Shown: positions 33,423 to 44,979, counted from the first letter of the stretch. The stretch is 64,000 nt of DNA from Entoloma clypeatum (GCA_963565915.1 OY751493.1:310001-374000); one strand, 5' to 3'. Notes: a model not told the origin generated them from the sequence alone. Program-made: numbers and translations.

Positions 33423-36400
33423 TTATTGTGGACGAGACGGGTTCTGCCGATGGAAATCACGGATCAAATCTTGAGCGTTCTGAACATTAGTTCGAGGTTC
33501 CCATGTGTTCTCTTCTGGACCATATCCTTCCCACTGGACGAGGTACTGGATCTTTCCGTGGAACTTTTGAGAGTCTAGGATCGTAGACACATGGTACTCT
33601 TCTCGTCCTTCGACGATGATCGGATCAGGGGCTGGTTTCTTTTTCTGGATGGCATACTTCGGAGTTTCATATGGTGACAACAGGGTCTCGTTGAACACAG
33701 GGTGAATTTTCTTCCAAGTCTTCAGAAGATCAAGAAGGTACGCGCTAGCTCCTTTCTTCTCTAGGACTTTGAATGGTCCATGTCGGAGTGCATCAAGTTT
33801 CTTTGAGGGGCGATCGGTCCTGATGTTAGTTCCTTCCAGCCACACCTTGTCTCCAATGCGGTAGTTCCGAGATGGACTTCGCCGTGTGTCAACTGTCTTC
33901 TTCATCTGATCCTGTGCTTGTTTCAGCGCAGCATTGGCTTCTTCTCGTGCCTGTTTGAGTTTTTTCAAGAAGTCGTTGGTAGCCGGATTGGTATCTTCTA
34001 ACACGAGCTCTCCCTTCCATGGATGTAAACCGTAGTTGAGGTAGAATAGGGTGTGCTTCGTCGCCTGATGTTCTTTGTCATTGTACTGGAACTCTGTGAT
34101 TGTGATCCATTCGGCCCAATCATTCTGTAGATGGTTGACAAAGTTTCGTAAGAACCCTTCCGTCTCCTGATGCGATCGCTCGGCCTGTCCATCAGTCTGT
34201 GGGTGGTATGCGGTGGACAGGTTCCTCTTGATTCCTAGCATGTCGGCAGAGTATCTCCATGAACTTCACGACGAACTGCGGTCCCCTATCGCTGATGATC
34301 TTCTTGGGGATCCCATGAAGCTTCCATATCTGATCCCAATAGATCTTGACTAATCCTTCAGCTGATAGTTCCACGGTTGTCGGAATAAGGTGAAGCATCT
34401 TTGAATGTCTATCCATGATGACCAGAATTGCGTTTTTTCCATCAGATTCTGGTATCGGTCCCACGATGTCGATTCCTATGTCTTCCCATGGGTGACTTGG
34501 TGCTGCATGGGGATGTAGCGGAGCATGTCGCTTTTGTCGGTTGATCTTGTTGCGTTGACAAGTGTCGCAACCCTTCACGTACTTCTTCACATCATGCAGT
34601 ATGGTAGGCCACCAGTAGGTGCGAGTGAGGAGTTCATGTGTCTGGTACTGTCCTGGATGTCCAGCCATTGGTGCATCGTGTGATTCAAACATCAATTCTT
34701 GTCGTAATTGTGGATCTGGCGGGACATAGACTCGTTCTCCTGCATAGGTGATCCCATTCTCCTGCTGATACCAATGAGGATTCTTTTTTAGGCCCTGCGC
34801 TACTTCTGTCTCCATGCGGTTTGAATCCTTGATGCGTGTGATCCACGGATTTTCGATGGTCGTGATGTTTCCAATTTTGATGGAATCAGATGTTTCACCC
34901 CCTTCAAAGAATTGTTCCTCCATGAACATCTCCATTTGTACCACATCTTCTGATTCCAATCGTTTCAAGAATAGTCCCTCATTGAGCATTTGGTCACTGT
35001 CCTGTGGTTCGAGTTCTGCTTCATACCAGGGTAAGCGTGACAGGATGTCCGCTTTCGCATTGGTCTTGCCGGGCACATGCCATAATTCGAAGTCATAGTC
35101 TTGTAACTTCATTTTCCAGCGTCGCTGTCGTTGATTCAGGTCTTGAGGACGACGGAAATATTCCAGGTTCTTGTGATCGGTCAAGATTTCGAAACGTTCC
35201 CTGGCTTTGAGCAGATAGTGTCTCCAATCTTTTAATGCTTCCACAACTGCCAGGAGTTCTTTGTCATATATCTCGTAATTCTGTTCGGCCGCGGACATGG
35301 TCCGCGACAAGAACGCGATGGGGTGCCATTTGTCATCTTGCTTCTGAGAGAGTACTGCTCCAATTGCATAGCCCGATGCATCGGTTTCAACCCTGAACTG
35401 TCCCTCTGGTTTTGGTAATGCCAAGACTGGTGCCGATGTAATTGCCCATATGAGACCTTCAAAAGCTTGCTGCTCTGTTGGTCCCCAAGTAAATTCCGTA
35501 CCGCCTGTGAGCGTGGTGAGAGGTTTCGCGATGTTTGAGTACCCTTCAATAAAACATAGATAGAAGTTAGCAAATCCAAGGAACTTCTGAACTTCCTTTT
35601 TTGATGTGGGTGCTTGCCAGTTTCGAATTGTATCCACCTTCTCAGTTTCCATCTCAACACATCCCTCACCAACCACATATCCCAATATAGGACATTTCGT
35701 TACTTCCCATAAACACTTCTTCTCCTTTAGGAACAAATCATTGTCCGATAGGATCTGTAGGATTTCTTTGGTGTTTCGCGCAAGTTCTTTCTTGGTTTTA
35801 CCGATAACCACGATGTCATCCATGTAGATCACGCAGATACGTCGGCGGATCTGGTCCCGGAATAGACTAGCCATCATTCGAGAGAACGTTCCCCGGGAGT
35901 TGCAAAGACCAAAAAACATGACCAATGGTTCGAACAATCCTCAACTGGTGAGGAAGACAGCTTTCCATTCATCACCCTCCTTGGTCCGGGCATTGTTATA
36001 GCCCCACATGATGTCCATTTTATTGAAGTAGACCGCATCTTTCAGTACGTCCAAGAGATCGGATATTCATGGGAGTGGGAACTTGTCTTTGACCGTGAAT
36101 TTATTGACCATGCGGTAATCTGGTACCAATCGTTTGGAGCCATCTTTCTTGTTGATGAAGAAGCAAGGGGAGGCATAAGGGGATTTGGATGGGCGGATCT
36201 TTCCTGTTGCTAGACCCTCATCAATGAATGCGTCCAATTCCTCTTGTTCCTTTTGCGTCATAGGATATGTGTTTCCCCCTAGTTCCTTTGGTGCGTCCGG
36301 TGTAAGTTCAATACCATGGTCCCATTCCCTCTCCTTTGGGATCTTATCAAAGTTCTCTTTTTTGAAGAGATGAGCGAATTGTTCAACATATGAGGGTCGT

Positions 36401-37070
36401 TTGGTTGTGGGAGGTGGTGTGGGAGTGACAGCTTCCAAAATAGGGTCTCCAGGCTTCCATTTCTGATCCGACCTTTTGGGTGCATCTTTGTCACGCACCT
36501 CAACCATGCGAACCCGGTGTTTGTGACCATTAAGGTTAATCCTGAAATCCGAGTGTTTGGTTCAACATGTTGTTGGGCACCGGTTAAATGTTACTGTGCC
36601 GGTTGTCCAATTGATTGTGGGGTTGTGGTGTACCAACCAGTCATGTCCCAAGAGCATGTCCGTCCTCCCAATGTCCAGTACCATTGCTTCCATGGTTTCC
36701 TGATGTGCTCCCAAATCTAGTTTGACTTCGGCAAGTTGGCTCGCTTTCTGTTGTCGATTTGGTGATCCATCCGCATTTAGAATTGCTATGGGTGGTATTC
36801 CTTGCGTGGGGAGGTTCTGTTCGCGTACTATTCTGGGATGAATGCATGTGCGTTCACATCCGCTGTCAACCTCAGGTCGGATAACCTTTGGTCCTCGTCA
36901 TGTTTTGAGCTGCGCTAACAGCCTGATTTCTCGTCTTTTCGGAGGTTTATCTCCCTTCACAATCTTAGTCGACGCAGCGGCTCGCTTGGCAGGGATGACA
37001 TAGGTTCTATTGTCTGCAGTCATACAAGGCAAGCAAGTCCGTTTAATAGATAAGGGTCGCGACTTAGCGT
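33423..37070 (-). pseudogene. Gypsy B pol (PR-RT-RNaseH-IN-chromodomain), four TGA and a frameshift
   Basis: One frame, open from inside the gag 3' end and -1 relative to it. PR: RPEVDSGCERTCIHPRIV and LLGHDWLVHHNPTINW. RT: GKIRPSKSPYASPCFFINKK, LVPDYRMVNKFTVKDKFPLP, MFFGLCNSRGTFSRMMASLF, CVIYMDDIVVIG (YMDD). RNase H: RVETDASGYAIGAVLSQKQD, YDKELLAVVEALKDWRHYLL, TDHKNLEYFRRPQDLNQRQR. IN: H2C2 HDAPMAGHPGQYQTH...CDTCQRNK, core DIVGPIPESDGKN, SDRGPQFVVKFM. In-frame TGA at 36898, 36562, 36067 and 35938. An extra base near 34240 shifts to AYHPQTDGQAERSHQE. The chromodomain YHVSTILDSQK...YLVQWEGYGPEENTWEP ends at 33423. Confidence 0.9.
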
Positions 37071-37073
37071 CGT

Positions 37074-38700
37074 TTAATCGGACCCTTCGGGAAAATCCTT
37101 CTCGTCGGCTTCTAAGATTGTGGTTTCATCATTCTCGGCATCTTCCTCGGCCACCTTCCTAACCCTTCCGGAGTTTTTCTTCGGCTTGCGGCAGTTGCGC
37201 GCGATATGGCCTTCTAGGTCACAGTTGAAACACTTGCGACCATCTTTCTTCTTTGGAGCGCTACAGTCTTTAGCCAGATGACCGAAGCGTTGACAGTTGT
37301 AGCAACGGGCTACTCCTGCTTTGTCGATCTCCATGGCCTTGCCCTGACCACCATAAGTGGTACCCAATTTGGTGCGCATGTCGCCGCCACCTCGGATGAC
37401 CAGTGCGTGTCCTTCCATCTGTCGTCCTTTGTTTCGGATCTCCTTTGCGTAATTGGTGTACATTTTGCCATCGCTAGCCACTTGTTCAGAGATTCTGCAG
37501 TTGACATTTTTCTCTAGGATGTATTTCCCAGTTTCTTCGCCAAGGTTTGACAGTTTCAAGAGTTCTTCAAATTCATCCAAGAATTCATCAACAGTGTGTT
37601 TCTCTTGTTTCAGGACTTCGAGTCTCGCTTTGGCAGCGACCGACTTGTTGGCGATGGAGAATCGTGTGGCGATATCATCGGAAAAACCTAGCCAGGTGAT
37701 GTTCTCGTTGTCAACGGCAAGAGCGTCTAACTTGTTACTGGCCCAGTGTCTGCCGGACCCTTCCATCATATGGGATAGCACCGCAAGTATCTTCTGATCA
37801 TCTGTGAGGCGCTTTTGGAACCTGATGTATAGTTTGGTGGCTTTCCACCACTCGTCAAAAGTGTATCTGTCCTTGAACATCCCGGGATTCTTGATGATCT
37901 TGGATGTATCCATTGTCTGTACTGCTGGGGCTTCTGCCATGTCTAGAGTCTGCGGAGGAGAAGAGGGGTCGGGTTGTTGGGATGAAGATGGGGTTCGGGA
38001 TACAGGTAAGGATTGAAAATGAGTCCCTGTTCTAGGCGTCTGTTCGATATCTGACTGCACGGAGTCAAAAGTAAATTCGTCAGGGGACTCGTCGGCGGAA
38101 TCGGTGGCAAAACGTTCAGAGTATTTCCTTTGTAAATCTCTAAGGAATCTCTGTTCCTGCGCGTCTGTTGGTCGCAAGAAGGGGTCAAGTCTCTCATTTC
38201 GTGCCCAGCGGTTGTACTCGGTCTGTTGTTCTTCGGTGGTGAAGTGGGCGTAGATCTGCTGCTTCGAGTAAGATGTGATGCTGTGGTTCTGGGACGTCTC
38301 GATGTGAGTGTCCTAATCAATCTTCTGATAACAGTTGTCTGGACACCGATAAACTCTCTGATCTCTGTGATCCAACCTGTCTGAGGTCCTTCTTGAACAC
38401 GAAAGCTTTCAAGTTCATTCTGTCAGGCATTGTAACGCACGATCTGGTGTTGCCGAGCAAGATGGATGCTCTCTGCTATCTCGCCGTGGGGGCGATGCTC
38501 GTCGTTGTCTAGTTCTTCGTCAAGCACCTGCTGTAGGATGCGACGGATCTCCGATTTGATGTACTGCTGGATGAGTGTAAAATCAATACTGTCTCGAGGA
38601 CTTAGCTCCTCCTGTCGGGCTTCTGGCGTGCTGAATGGGTTACTGGTGAAGTCTTCAAGGAAGTGCGACGTCTTGATTCATCTGGTAGTTGCTCTCTTCG
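37074..38700 (-). pseudogene. Gypsy B gag (stops and a frameshift in the N-terminal part)
   Basis: The main open part (37074-38177) encodes a retrotransposon Gag: KNPGMFKDRYTFDEWWKATK, GSGRHWASNKLDAL, EVLKQEKHTVDEFLDEFEEL, then two CCHC knuckles CYNCQRFGHLAKDC and CFNCDLEGHIARNC; stop TAA 37074-37076. The frame continues upstream (YSKQQIYAHFTTEEQQ) without an ATG, and the N-terminus lies in another frame from about 38700 (KTSHFLEDFTSNPFSTPEAR; LIQQYIKSEIRRILQQVLD). TGA at 38679-38681 corresponds to CGA at 56951-56953 in the related copy, so at least this stop is a secondary mutation. Confidence 0.85.
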
Positions 38701-38731
38701 CTCTGGGCGAACCTAACGAGATTTAGCAACT

Positions 38732-39133
38732 TGTTATGCTTAACAAACCGTTCCAAGGTTCGGGCAGAGTATGCAGAAAAGTGGAAAGGCGAAGAGCAAT
38801 GTGATTGCTAAATCTAAGGAATATACTACAGTACAAGAGGTTTATATAGGTACTGACTATAGGTGGTAGCGGATGAGTCAGTGCTGCGGAAGGCAGTGCA
38901 CATGAGTAAGGCGACTGTGGAAGGCTATGTACAGTGAGTAAGCTGACTGCGGAAAGCGAGTCAGCGCGGGAGCGAAGTATACTAAAGGGGATGATGAAGT
39001 AATGTAATGAGTCAGACTGGGAATCAAAGGTTGCGAAAGTAGACATTGGACATAGTGAGTTCGTAAGAGGGCGCCGAGTCGGGCCGATAAGTAAAAGATA
39101 TGACGTGGTCCTCATACCGTAGAGTCCGTAACA
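38732..39133 (-). repeat. Gypsy B 5' LTR
   Basis: 402 bp, with a TATATAAA on the sense strand near 38845. Bordered outside by CCCTT. Confidence 0.92.
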
Positions 39134-40698
39134 CCCTTCGTCTTTGCATCGATTTCCATGGTCTTAACAAAATCTCAAAGAAGGACCGATATCCGCTTCC
39201 GCTCATATCCGACCTTCTCCAGACTGCTGGAAAAGCCAGTGTTTATACGGCTCTCAACCTCCAACACACCTATCACCTCGTCCGCATAGCGGAAGGAGAT
39301 GAATGGAAAACCGCCTTCCGCACGCGCTACAGGTCTTTTGAATGGCTTGTCATGCCATTTGGACTCACCAACTCCCCAGCCGTTTTCCAACGCTTCATGA
39401 ATGACATCTTCCACGATCTGCTCGATAAGTATGTTACCATATATCTCGACGACATCCTCATCTACTCCGACTCTCCCTCCGAGCATCGGAAGCATGTCTG
39501 CGAAGTCCTCCAATGTCTCCAACAACATGGCTTATATGCACGCGCAGACCAATGCAAGTTTTCTACGGATACTGTTGAATACCTTGGCTTTATCCTCTCT
39601 CTGACAGGCCTCCGCATGTCGGATAAGAAAGTCAAAATTATTCAAGATTGGCCTGAACCAAGGAAGGTCAAAGACATTCTTAGGTTTTGCCAATTTTTAT
39701 CGACGATTCATTCCTTACTACTCCGAAATCACCGTTCCGCTCACTCGACTCACCCGCAAAAACACACAATGGCATTTCTCCAACTCCGCTCGTGAATCTT
39801 TCAAAACTTTGAAGAAAGCCTTTACCACGGCACCTGTTCTTACGCATTGGATTCCCGACAGCCCTATTATTGTCGAAACCGATGCCTCCAACTACGCTTT
39901 GGGTGTGATCCTCTCCATCCACACCTCCGACGATGAAATCCATCTGGTCACTTTCCACTCCCGCACCTTTACACCTCCCGAGTTAAACTATGACACCCAC
40001 GACAAAGAACTATTAGCGATCCATGATGCATTCAAGGTTTGGCGTCACTACCTTGAAGGCTCCGCTGCTCCGATTGATGTCATAACGGACCACAAAAATC
40101 TTGAGTACTTTTCTACTACCAAGATTTTATCACATCAACAAGCTCATTGGTCCGAATACCTCTGCCAGTTCAATCTCGTCATCCGCTTCCGCCCTGACCG
40201 TTTAGGTACGAAGCCCGATCTTTTAAGTAGATGATGGGATGTCTACCCTAAAGAGGGAAATAGCGACTATTCGTCGGTCAACCCAAGCAACTTCAAACCC
40301 ATCTTCACACAAGAACAGCTCACCACTTCACTTCACGCAACAGAGTTATATACGCCCATCCTCTGTGCCACAATCATCATGGATACAGATCAGCTCTGCT
40401 CCGACATCCTCTCCGCTCTTCCAACCAATCCCATTTACACCTCTTTCCTCGACAATCCTAATCCACGCTGGATCATGAATGAAGCAGGTTATCTACTCCA
40501 CAATGGACATATCTATGTTCCTGACTCATCCAACCTCTGTCTCCGCATCCTCCGCAATAAGCACGACCATATCCTCGCTGGACACCCTGGTCAAAATAAG
40601 ACTATTAGTCTTATCCAACGAGAATACACTTGGCCTGGAATGCGTGACTTCGTCAAAAAGTATTGCAAGTCATGTACCACTTGTATGCGGGCCAAACC

Positions 40699-41065
40699 TG
40701 TTATGCGTAACAAACCGTTCCAAGGTTCGGGCAGAGTATGCAGGAAGATGGAAAGGCGAAGAGCAATGTGATTGCTAAATCTAAGGAATCTAGCTATAGT
40801 ACAAAGGGTTTATATAGGTACTGACTATAGGCGATAGCATATGAGTCAGTACTGCGTAAGGCAGTGTATCTGAGTAAGATAACTGCGGAAGGCAGTGCGT
40901 CTGAGTAAGATGACTGCGGAATGAGTCAGACGGCTGCGGAAAGCGAGTCAGCGCGGGAGCGAAGTATACTAAAGGGAATAAAGTATAATACGATATGTGT
41001 AAGCGGGGGCCGATGAGTAAGAATGAAAAGTAAGCGTATACGTCCGTAGTCGTTAGTCCGTAACA
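40699..41065 (-). mobile_element. Solo LTR 1 (Gypsy B-like family) in Gypsy A integrase
   Basis: 367 bp, TGTTATGCGTAACAAACC to AGTCCGTAACA, flanked by perfect target duplication AAACC (40694-40698 and 41066-41070). No internal region, so it derives from LTR-LTR recombination. Same orientation as Gypsy B; shorter and diverged in the middle. Confidence 0.92.
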
Positions 41066-42258
41066 AAACCCCAACATCATAAACCCTACGGTCTGCTTAA
41101 ACAACTCCCTATTCCTGAACGTCCCTGGCATTCTATTTCCATGGATTTCATTGAACCCCTTCCGACATCGGCTGGCTCCGATGCGATTCTGGTCATTGTA
41201 GACCACCTCACTAAACAAGGCATCTTCATTCCTACCACCATTAATTGCACATCCGAAGACCTAGCAAACCTTTTTGTGCTTCACGTCTTTTCCAAGCACG
41301 GAGTTCTGCAAAATGTCACATCCGATCGCGGACCTGAATTCGTCTCCCGCTTTTTCCGCTCTCTTGCAAAAGCCCTTGACATGACACTTCACTTCACTTC
41401 TGGATATCACCCTGAAGGCGATGGTCAAACCAAACGCACCAACCAGACACTTGAACAATACCTCTGCATTTTCTGCAACTACCAGCAAGACAACTGGTTT
41501 GCTTTGCTTCCGCTTGCGGAGTTCGCTTACAACAACACTCCGAGTGCCACTACAGGTGTATCACCATTCTTCGCCAACAAAGGTTATCATCCCGACATTA
41601 CACTCCATCCGGAACATGATCTAGCATCCGATAAAGCTCGACAATACATCGTCGACTTAGATGAATTACATCAAGAACTAAAGACTGCTGTCGCAGAGGC
41701 ACAACAACGTTATCAAGGCCCTGCGGACGTGCGACGTTCTCCACCTCCTCCGCTCCACGTCGGACAAGAAGTCTTTGTTAAAGCCAAGTTCTTCCGCACC
41801 ACATGACCCACCCAAAAGTTATCTGACAAATATGCTGGCCCATTTGAAATCATAGCCCAACCCGGCACGCACTCCTTTACACTACGTCTACCTGACACTA
41901 TGCGTGCTATACACCCTGTCTTCCACATATCCATGCTCGAACCAGCAACTCCTAATGAGATTCCAAATCGGATACAATCTCCTCCGCCTCTGCTCGAGAT
42001 GGACGGAGAAACCGAATACGAAATTGCGGAAATCGTCGACTCAAAGATCAATAAAAGACGACGCTGCAAACTCCTTTACCTTGTCCGCTGGTTAGGTTAT
42101 GAAGACACCAGTGAAGAGTTTTCTTGGTTACCCGCATCTGAGCTTGAACACGCAGCGGATACAGTAGCGGACTTCCACTCCGCTCAACCAACTAAGCCAG
42201 GCCCCTTATCGCGCTTGTAACAAGAAGAAAAGAAAATCTATTAAAATTTTATACTAAC

Positions 42259-42712
42259 TGTTATGGTTGACAAACCCATGCGATGCTTAGGCAGAGAGGC
42301 TTAAGTAGCAAAGGCGGATACCAAGGTGATTGCTAGATCTGGGGAATACATGCAATGTATCTACCCTATATATACTAGAAGGTCGAGTCATCTAGGTGAC
42401 TCTAGAGCGGTTCCGGTCTGACTCCAGAAGCGGACCTGGAGTAGGTGTCTATGGTAACTGCTGCGGCATGAGTCAGAGTATCTAAGTATAGTCCAATAAG
42501 TAACACAATGTCAAGGATGTGTGAGAGTAACCATCTAGATATGGTAACGATGACCATACTGTAGTGAGTAAGCGGAGGCCGGGGCCCGAATGATGTAAAA
42601 GTGAATAGTAAGCATGAAACCAATAGATAAGATGAAACTGGCCATTAATCAGATAAGGCCTCTATGTCTTGTATCTTGTCCGAGCGATGCCATGGATAGT
42701 GAATCCATAACA
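42259..42712 (+). mobile_element. Solo LTR 2 (a different Gypsy family)
   Basis: 454 bp, TGTTATGGTTGACAAACC to GAATCCATAACA, with perfect target duplication CTAAC (42254-42258 and 42713-42717). It sits between the pol end and the end of the antisense gene of Gypsy A. The ends resemble the Gypsy B LTR but the body is different. Orientation is not determined; plus is nominal. Confidence 0.88.
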
Positions 42713-42723
42713 CTAACAAAAAA

Positions 42724-43718
42724 CTACTTTCGCTGTTTTTTGTTAGATACCCCCTCCGTTTCCTCGTTCCACTCCGATCCGGATTCCGCATCTGCTTCCT
42801 CCATCTGTTTCCGCTTCTTCATTTCTTCTTCATTTTCTTCTTCTTCTTCTACCTCCCTGCCCAACTCCTCCAATACCCTATCATACTCCTCCACATCCTC
42901 GTCGGATCCCTCCTCTGAAGCCTCCGAATCCTCCCTCCACGTGATAACCGTCAAAAGCTCCTTGATCTCCTGCAGTTCCTTCAACTCTGCCTTTATCAGC
43001 CGCATCTCCCTTATCATGCTCCTAAGCCCTCTCACCACCTCCGTGCCTATGACCACCTCCGGCGGACCAAACCCCTCCGGCATGAACTCCAGCTCCTCCA
43101 ATGCTGCGGCTATCCGCGATCCCTCCGCGGTCCCCTCTCCCTTGGACGATCCCGCCTTCGTGTTCTTCATCGCACCACCTGCCACCTTAGCCTTTCCGAC
43201 CCTCACCGCCTTGGTCATCCTCCACTTCACCTCCGACTCCGCTTCCGCTCCCGTTCTGCAGCTTCATTTTAAATGCTGGCACCATCAGCACGATGAAGCA
43301 TTGTCATTCCTAAAGAACAAGTTAATAACGAAGCATATAAAGAAATAGAAAAAACTCACTCCGATGGCCAAAAACACAAGTCCCCCACTTTCAAGCAGGA
43401 GGTGCAATCCTCCTTCCCCTCCTCGTAACTCACAGGCATATTCTTGAAAACCCCCTGCAGCCAGACCTTCTTCACCTCCGCATTCGCCGCATCCGCATCC
43501 GCACCCGCACCCGCAACCGGTTCCTTCGCCTTCGCCTTCTCTGCCTTCCTCTCTGCTCGTCTCCGCTCTTTTGCCGCCCTCTTCACCTCTGCGTGCTCTG
43601 CATCTTCCTTCGCACGCTCCTCTGCCTCCTGCAGCTTCCTCTCCAACTCTTTGGTGACCTTCTTCTGGCGCTCCCTTTCAGCATGAAGAGCAGTGAGGGG
43701 TGAGTTCTCAGTGGACAT
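42724..43718 (-). CDS. Antisense accessory gene in Gypsy A (two exons, coiled coil)
   Basis: Gene opposite to gag-pol, lying between the chromodomain end and the 3' LTR. Exon 1 43718-43360 (MSTENSPLTALHAERERQKK, heptad-rich ELERKLQEAEERAKED, basic AAKERRRAERKAEKAKAKE, then CTSCLKVGDLCFWPS). A GTGAGT donor at 43359 and a CTGCAG acceptor ending at 43256 remove 104 bp. Exon 2 43255-42724 continues in the same frame (ESEVKWRMTKAVRVGKAK; EFMPEGFGPPEVVIGTEVVR; a very acidic EEEEENEEEMKKRKQ tail) to TAG. Total 296 residues with no stop, although the host element is decayed. A second family member has the homologous exon 1 (57344-57599), so it belongs to the element family. Solo LTR 2 lies just beyond its stop. 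Function unknown; the CxxC...C cluster could bind zinc. Confidence 0.72.
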
Positions 43719-43849
43719 AATGGATAGGCGTCGGGATAGATGTTGTGGTTGGGTGACAAGAGAGAAAGATCATGCACAAAGCTTTTCAACCAACGGTCAC
43801 ATGGATTACCTCATCTGGGCCTCAGGGTTCGGCCCTAAGAGGGAAATAC

Positions 43850-44383
43850 TGTCATAATCATACGATTCACATCTAACTTATCCAACAACTCCGACGATCA
43901 TCCGCTCCAACATCCACTCCAACAACATTCTATTTATATTGAATATACTTCTACTACGTAACATCTCAACCATACTTACAAGTAGACATATGTTGTTCAC
44001 TTTTCATTTGCTACTCTCCGTACTCCGAATGTTCCGATGGTCAACTCCGATATCTGCACATCACTTATAGTAATGCTGATCATTCTAGTCTACTATAAAT
44101 AGTGTACAAACCTGTCGTAGAACCTCAGTTCAAATATCATATGTTATACCTCATTCACATCCGTCTCTACTTGCCTTTGAGCATTCTCTCTGTCACCTCT
44201 GCTCATCCGCTCATCCGACATCCGCCAATCCGAAATCGAGGACCACGTCAAAGAGTGGGGCGCAACGCACAAGTTGAAGCCAGGTCCTTTCTGCCAACAT
44301 CGCACTTACCGCATTCTGCTCCTCCGCTACTCCGCTCCGACTCGTCCGACGTTTTCCGATGTTGAGAAACACGCTACGTGACA
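43850..44383 (+). repeat. Gypsy A 3' LTR
   Basis: 534 bp, clearly diverged from the 5' LTR by scattered substitutions and fewer GCTCATC repeats. TG...CA ends and TGGCT target duplication directly outside. Confidence 0.92.
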
Positions 44384-44745
44384 TGGCTTACTGGAAGTCC
44401 CTCATTGGCACTCATTGAATTCGCTCTCGTGCTGCCGGTGAGCAATAAGCTTCATTGCTCAATATTAATTCTACATCTTCGACACTACAGTCTCTTGCAA
44501 TGAAACTCTCTGCAATTCGTGTCAATTCCATGCCCGAAGAACGTACTGTTTCGACATTCACTTGGCTGTCTCCACCCCTCCGCTCTCGCCTCTCTGTTGT
44601 GTTGATGACAGCAATGACTCAAATACGGCAGTATCATCAAACTGAGTCTCATAAGCATTCAAGTTTCGAGGAACAACAAACTTACCATTATTATAGACAA
44701 GGAAAGGTCCAATCTGTCGGAAGTTGGTCTATTACAGTGACATAA
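44384..44745 (+). pseudogene. hAT-like transposase remnant, part 2
   Basis: Continues part 1 directly after removal of Gypsy A and one TGGCT copy (TKVDDVLA then YWKSLIGT). A short GT-AG intron and at least one frame slip follow, then LAMKLSAIRVNSMPEERTVS then TFTWLSPPLRSR, the fungal hAT dimerisation-region pattern (NSMxxERTxSxxTWLxxxLR). Decayed. Confidence 0.6.
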
Positions 44746-44793
44746 AGAGTGCCCGAGGCAAGCCCTTGCACACTAATGATGAAGACCGTGATG

Positions 44794-44916
44794 ATCATCA
44801 GCAAATCAGACATGTGCTACAGAGTGCTACATAGCACTCTGTAGCATACATCCCTGAGAATGTAGTGCCCTATAGTGCCTATAGCAGCCATAGCACATGT
44901 CTGATTTGCTGATGAT
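44794..44916. mobile_element. MITE-like element with perfect 25-bp TIRs
   Basis: Left arm 44794-44818 and right arm 44892-44916 are exact reverse complements (ATCATCAGCAAATCAG... outward). The 73-bp interior has a second hairpin (AGAGTGCTACATAGCACTCT). No clear target duplication; CGTG occurs near both sides. No coding capacity. Confidence 0.7.
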
Positions 44917-44979
44917 TCGTGGCTAGACAAGACGCCGAGAGCGACAAGTTCCGGGGGAAGGTATATGGGCACCCCAGCA

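Larger units (their letters stand above)
32482..39133 (-). mobile_element. Gypsy element B (chromodomain-type), complete insertion in Gypsy A
   Basis: 6652-bp element on the minus strand, inserted in the RT region of Gypsy A with perfect target duplication CCCTT (32477-32481 and 39134-39138). Both LTRs are 402 bp and differ at roughly 17 sites, mostly transitions. Order in sense: LTR, gag with two zinc knuckles, pol in the -1 frame relative to gag, chromodomain, small extra ORF, LTR. Inactivated by several TGA codons and frameshifts. Confidence 0.94.
31527..42220 (+). pseudogene. Gypsy A pol (PR-RT-RNaseH-IN-chromodomain), fragmented
   Basis: Read in pieces. PR: VPALIDSGSTHCFID (31665-31715). 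A frameshift near 32290, then [20 protein letters not shown], cut by Gypsy B at 32481. It resumes at 39139: LCIDFHGLNKISKKDRYPLP, WLVMPFGLTNSPAVFQRFMN, YLDDILIYSD (RT active site YLDD). A frameshift near 39685. RNase H: VETDASNYALGV, THDKELLAIHDAF, TDHKNLEYF. TGA 40232-40234 in LLSR*WDVYPKE. IN zinc region HILAGHPGQNKT...CKSCTTCMRAKP, cut by solo LTR 1. DDE core: MDFIEPLPTSAGSDAI, SDRGPEFVSRFF, DGQTKRTNQTLEQYL. TGA 41804-41806. Chromodomain: YEIAEIVDSK...LLYLVRWLGYEDTSEEFSWL; stop 42218-42220. Confidence 0.9.
29640..44383 (+). mobile_element. Gypsy element A (chromovirus-type), carrying nested insertions
   Basis: Plus-strand Gypsy element bounded by LTRs starting TGTCATAACC/TGTCATAATC and ending ACGTGACA, with perfect 5-bp target duplication TGGCT (29635-29639 and 44384-44388). 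Interrupted by Gypsy B (32482-39133), solo LTR 1 (40699-41065) and solo LTR 2 (42259-42712). Without these the element is about 7.26 kb. Order: gag, PR, RT, RNase H, IN, chromodomain, then an antisense two-exon gene before the 3' LTR. Decayed by several frameshifts and TGA codons. Confidence 0.93.

Noticed and set aside
35938..41806. TGA recoding or selenocysteine use in pol
   Set aside because: The TGAs are at unrelated positions between elements, mostly at expected Arg codons, and one is CGA in a sister copy; decay by transition explains them.
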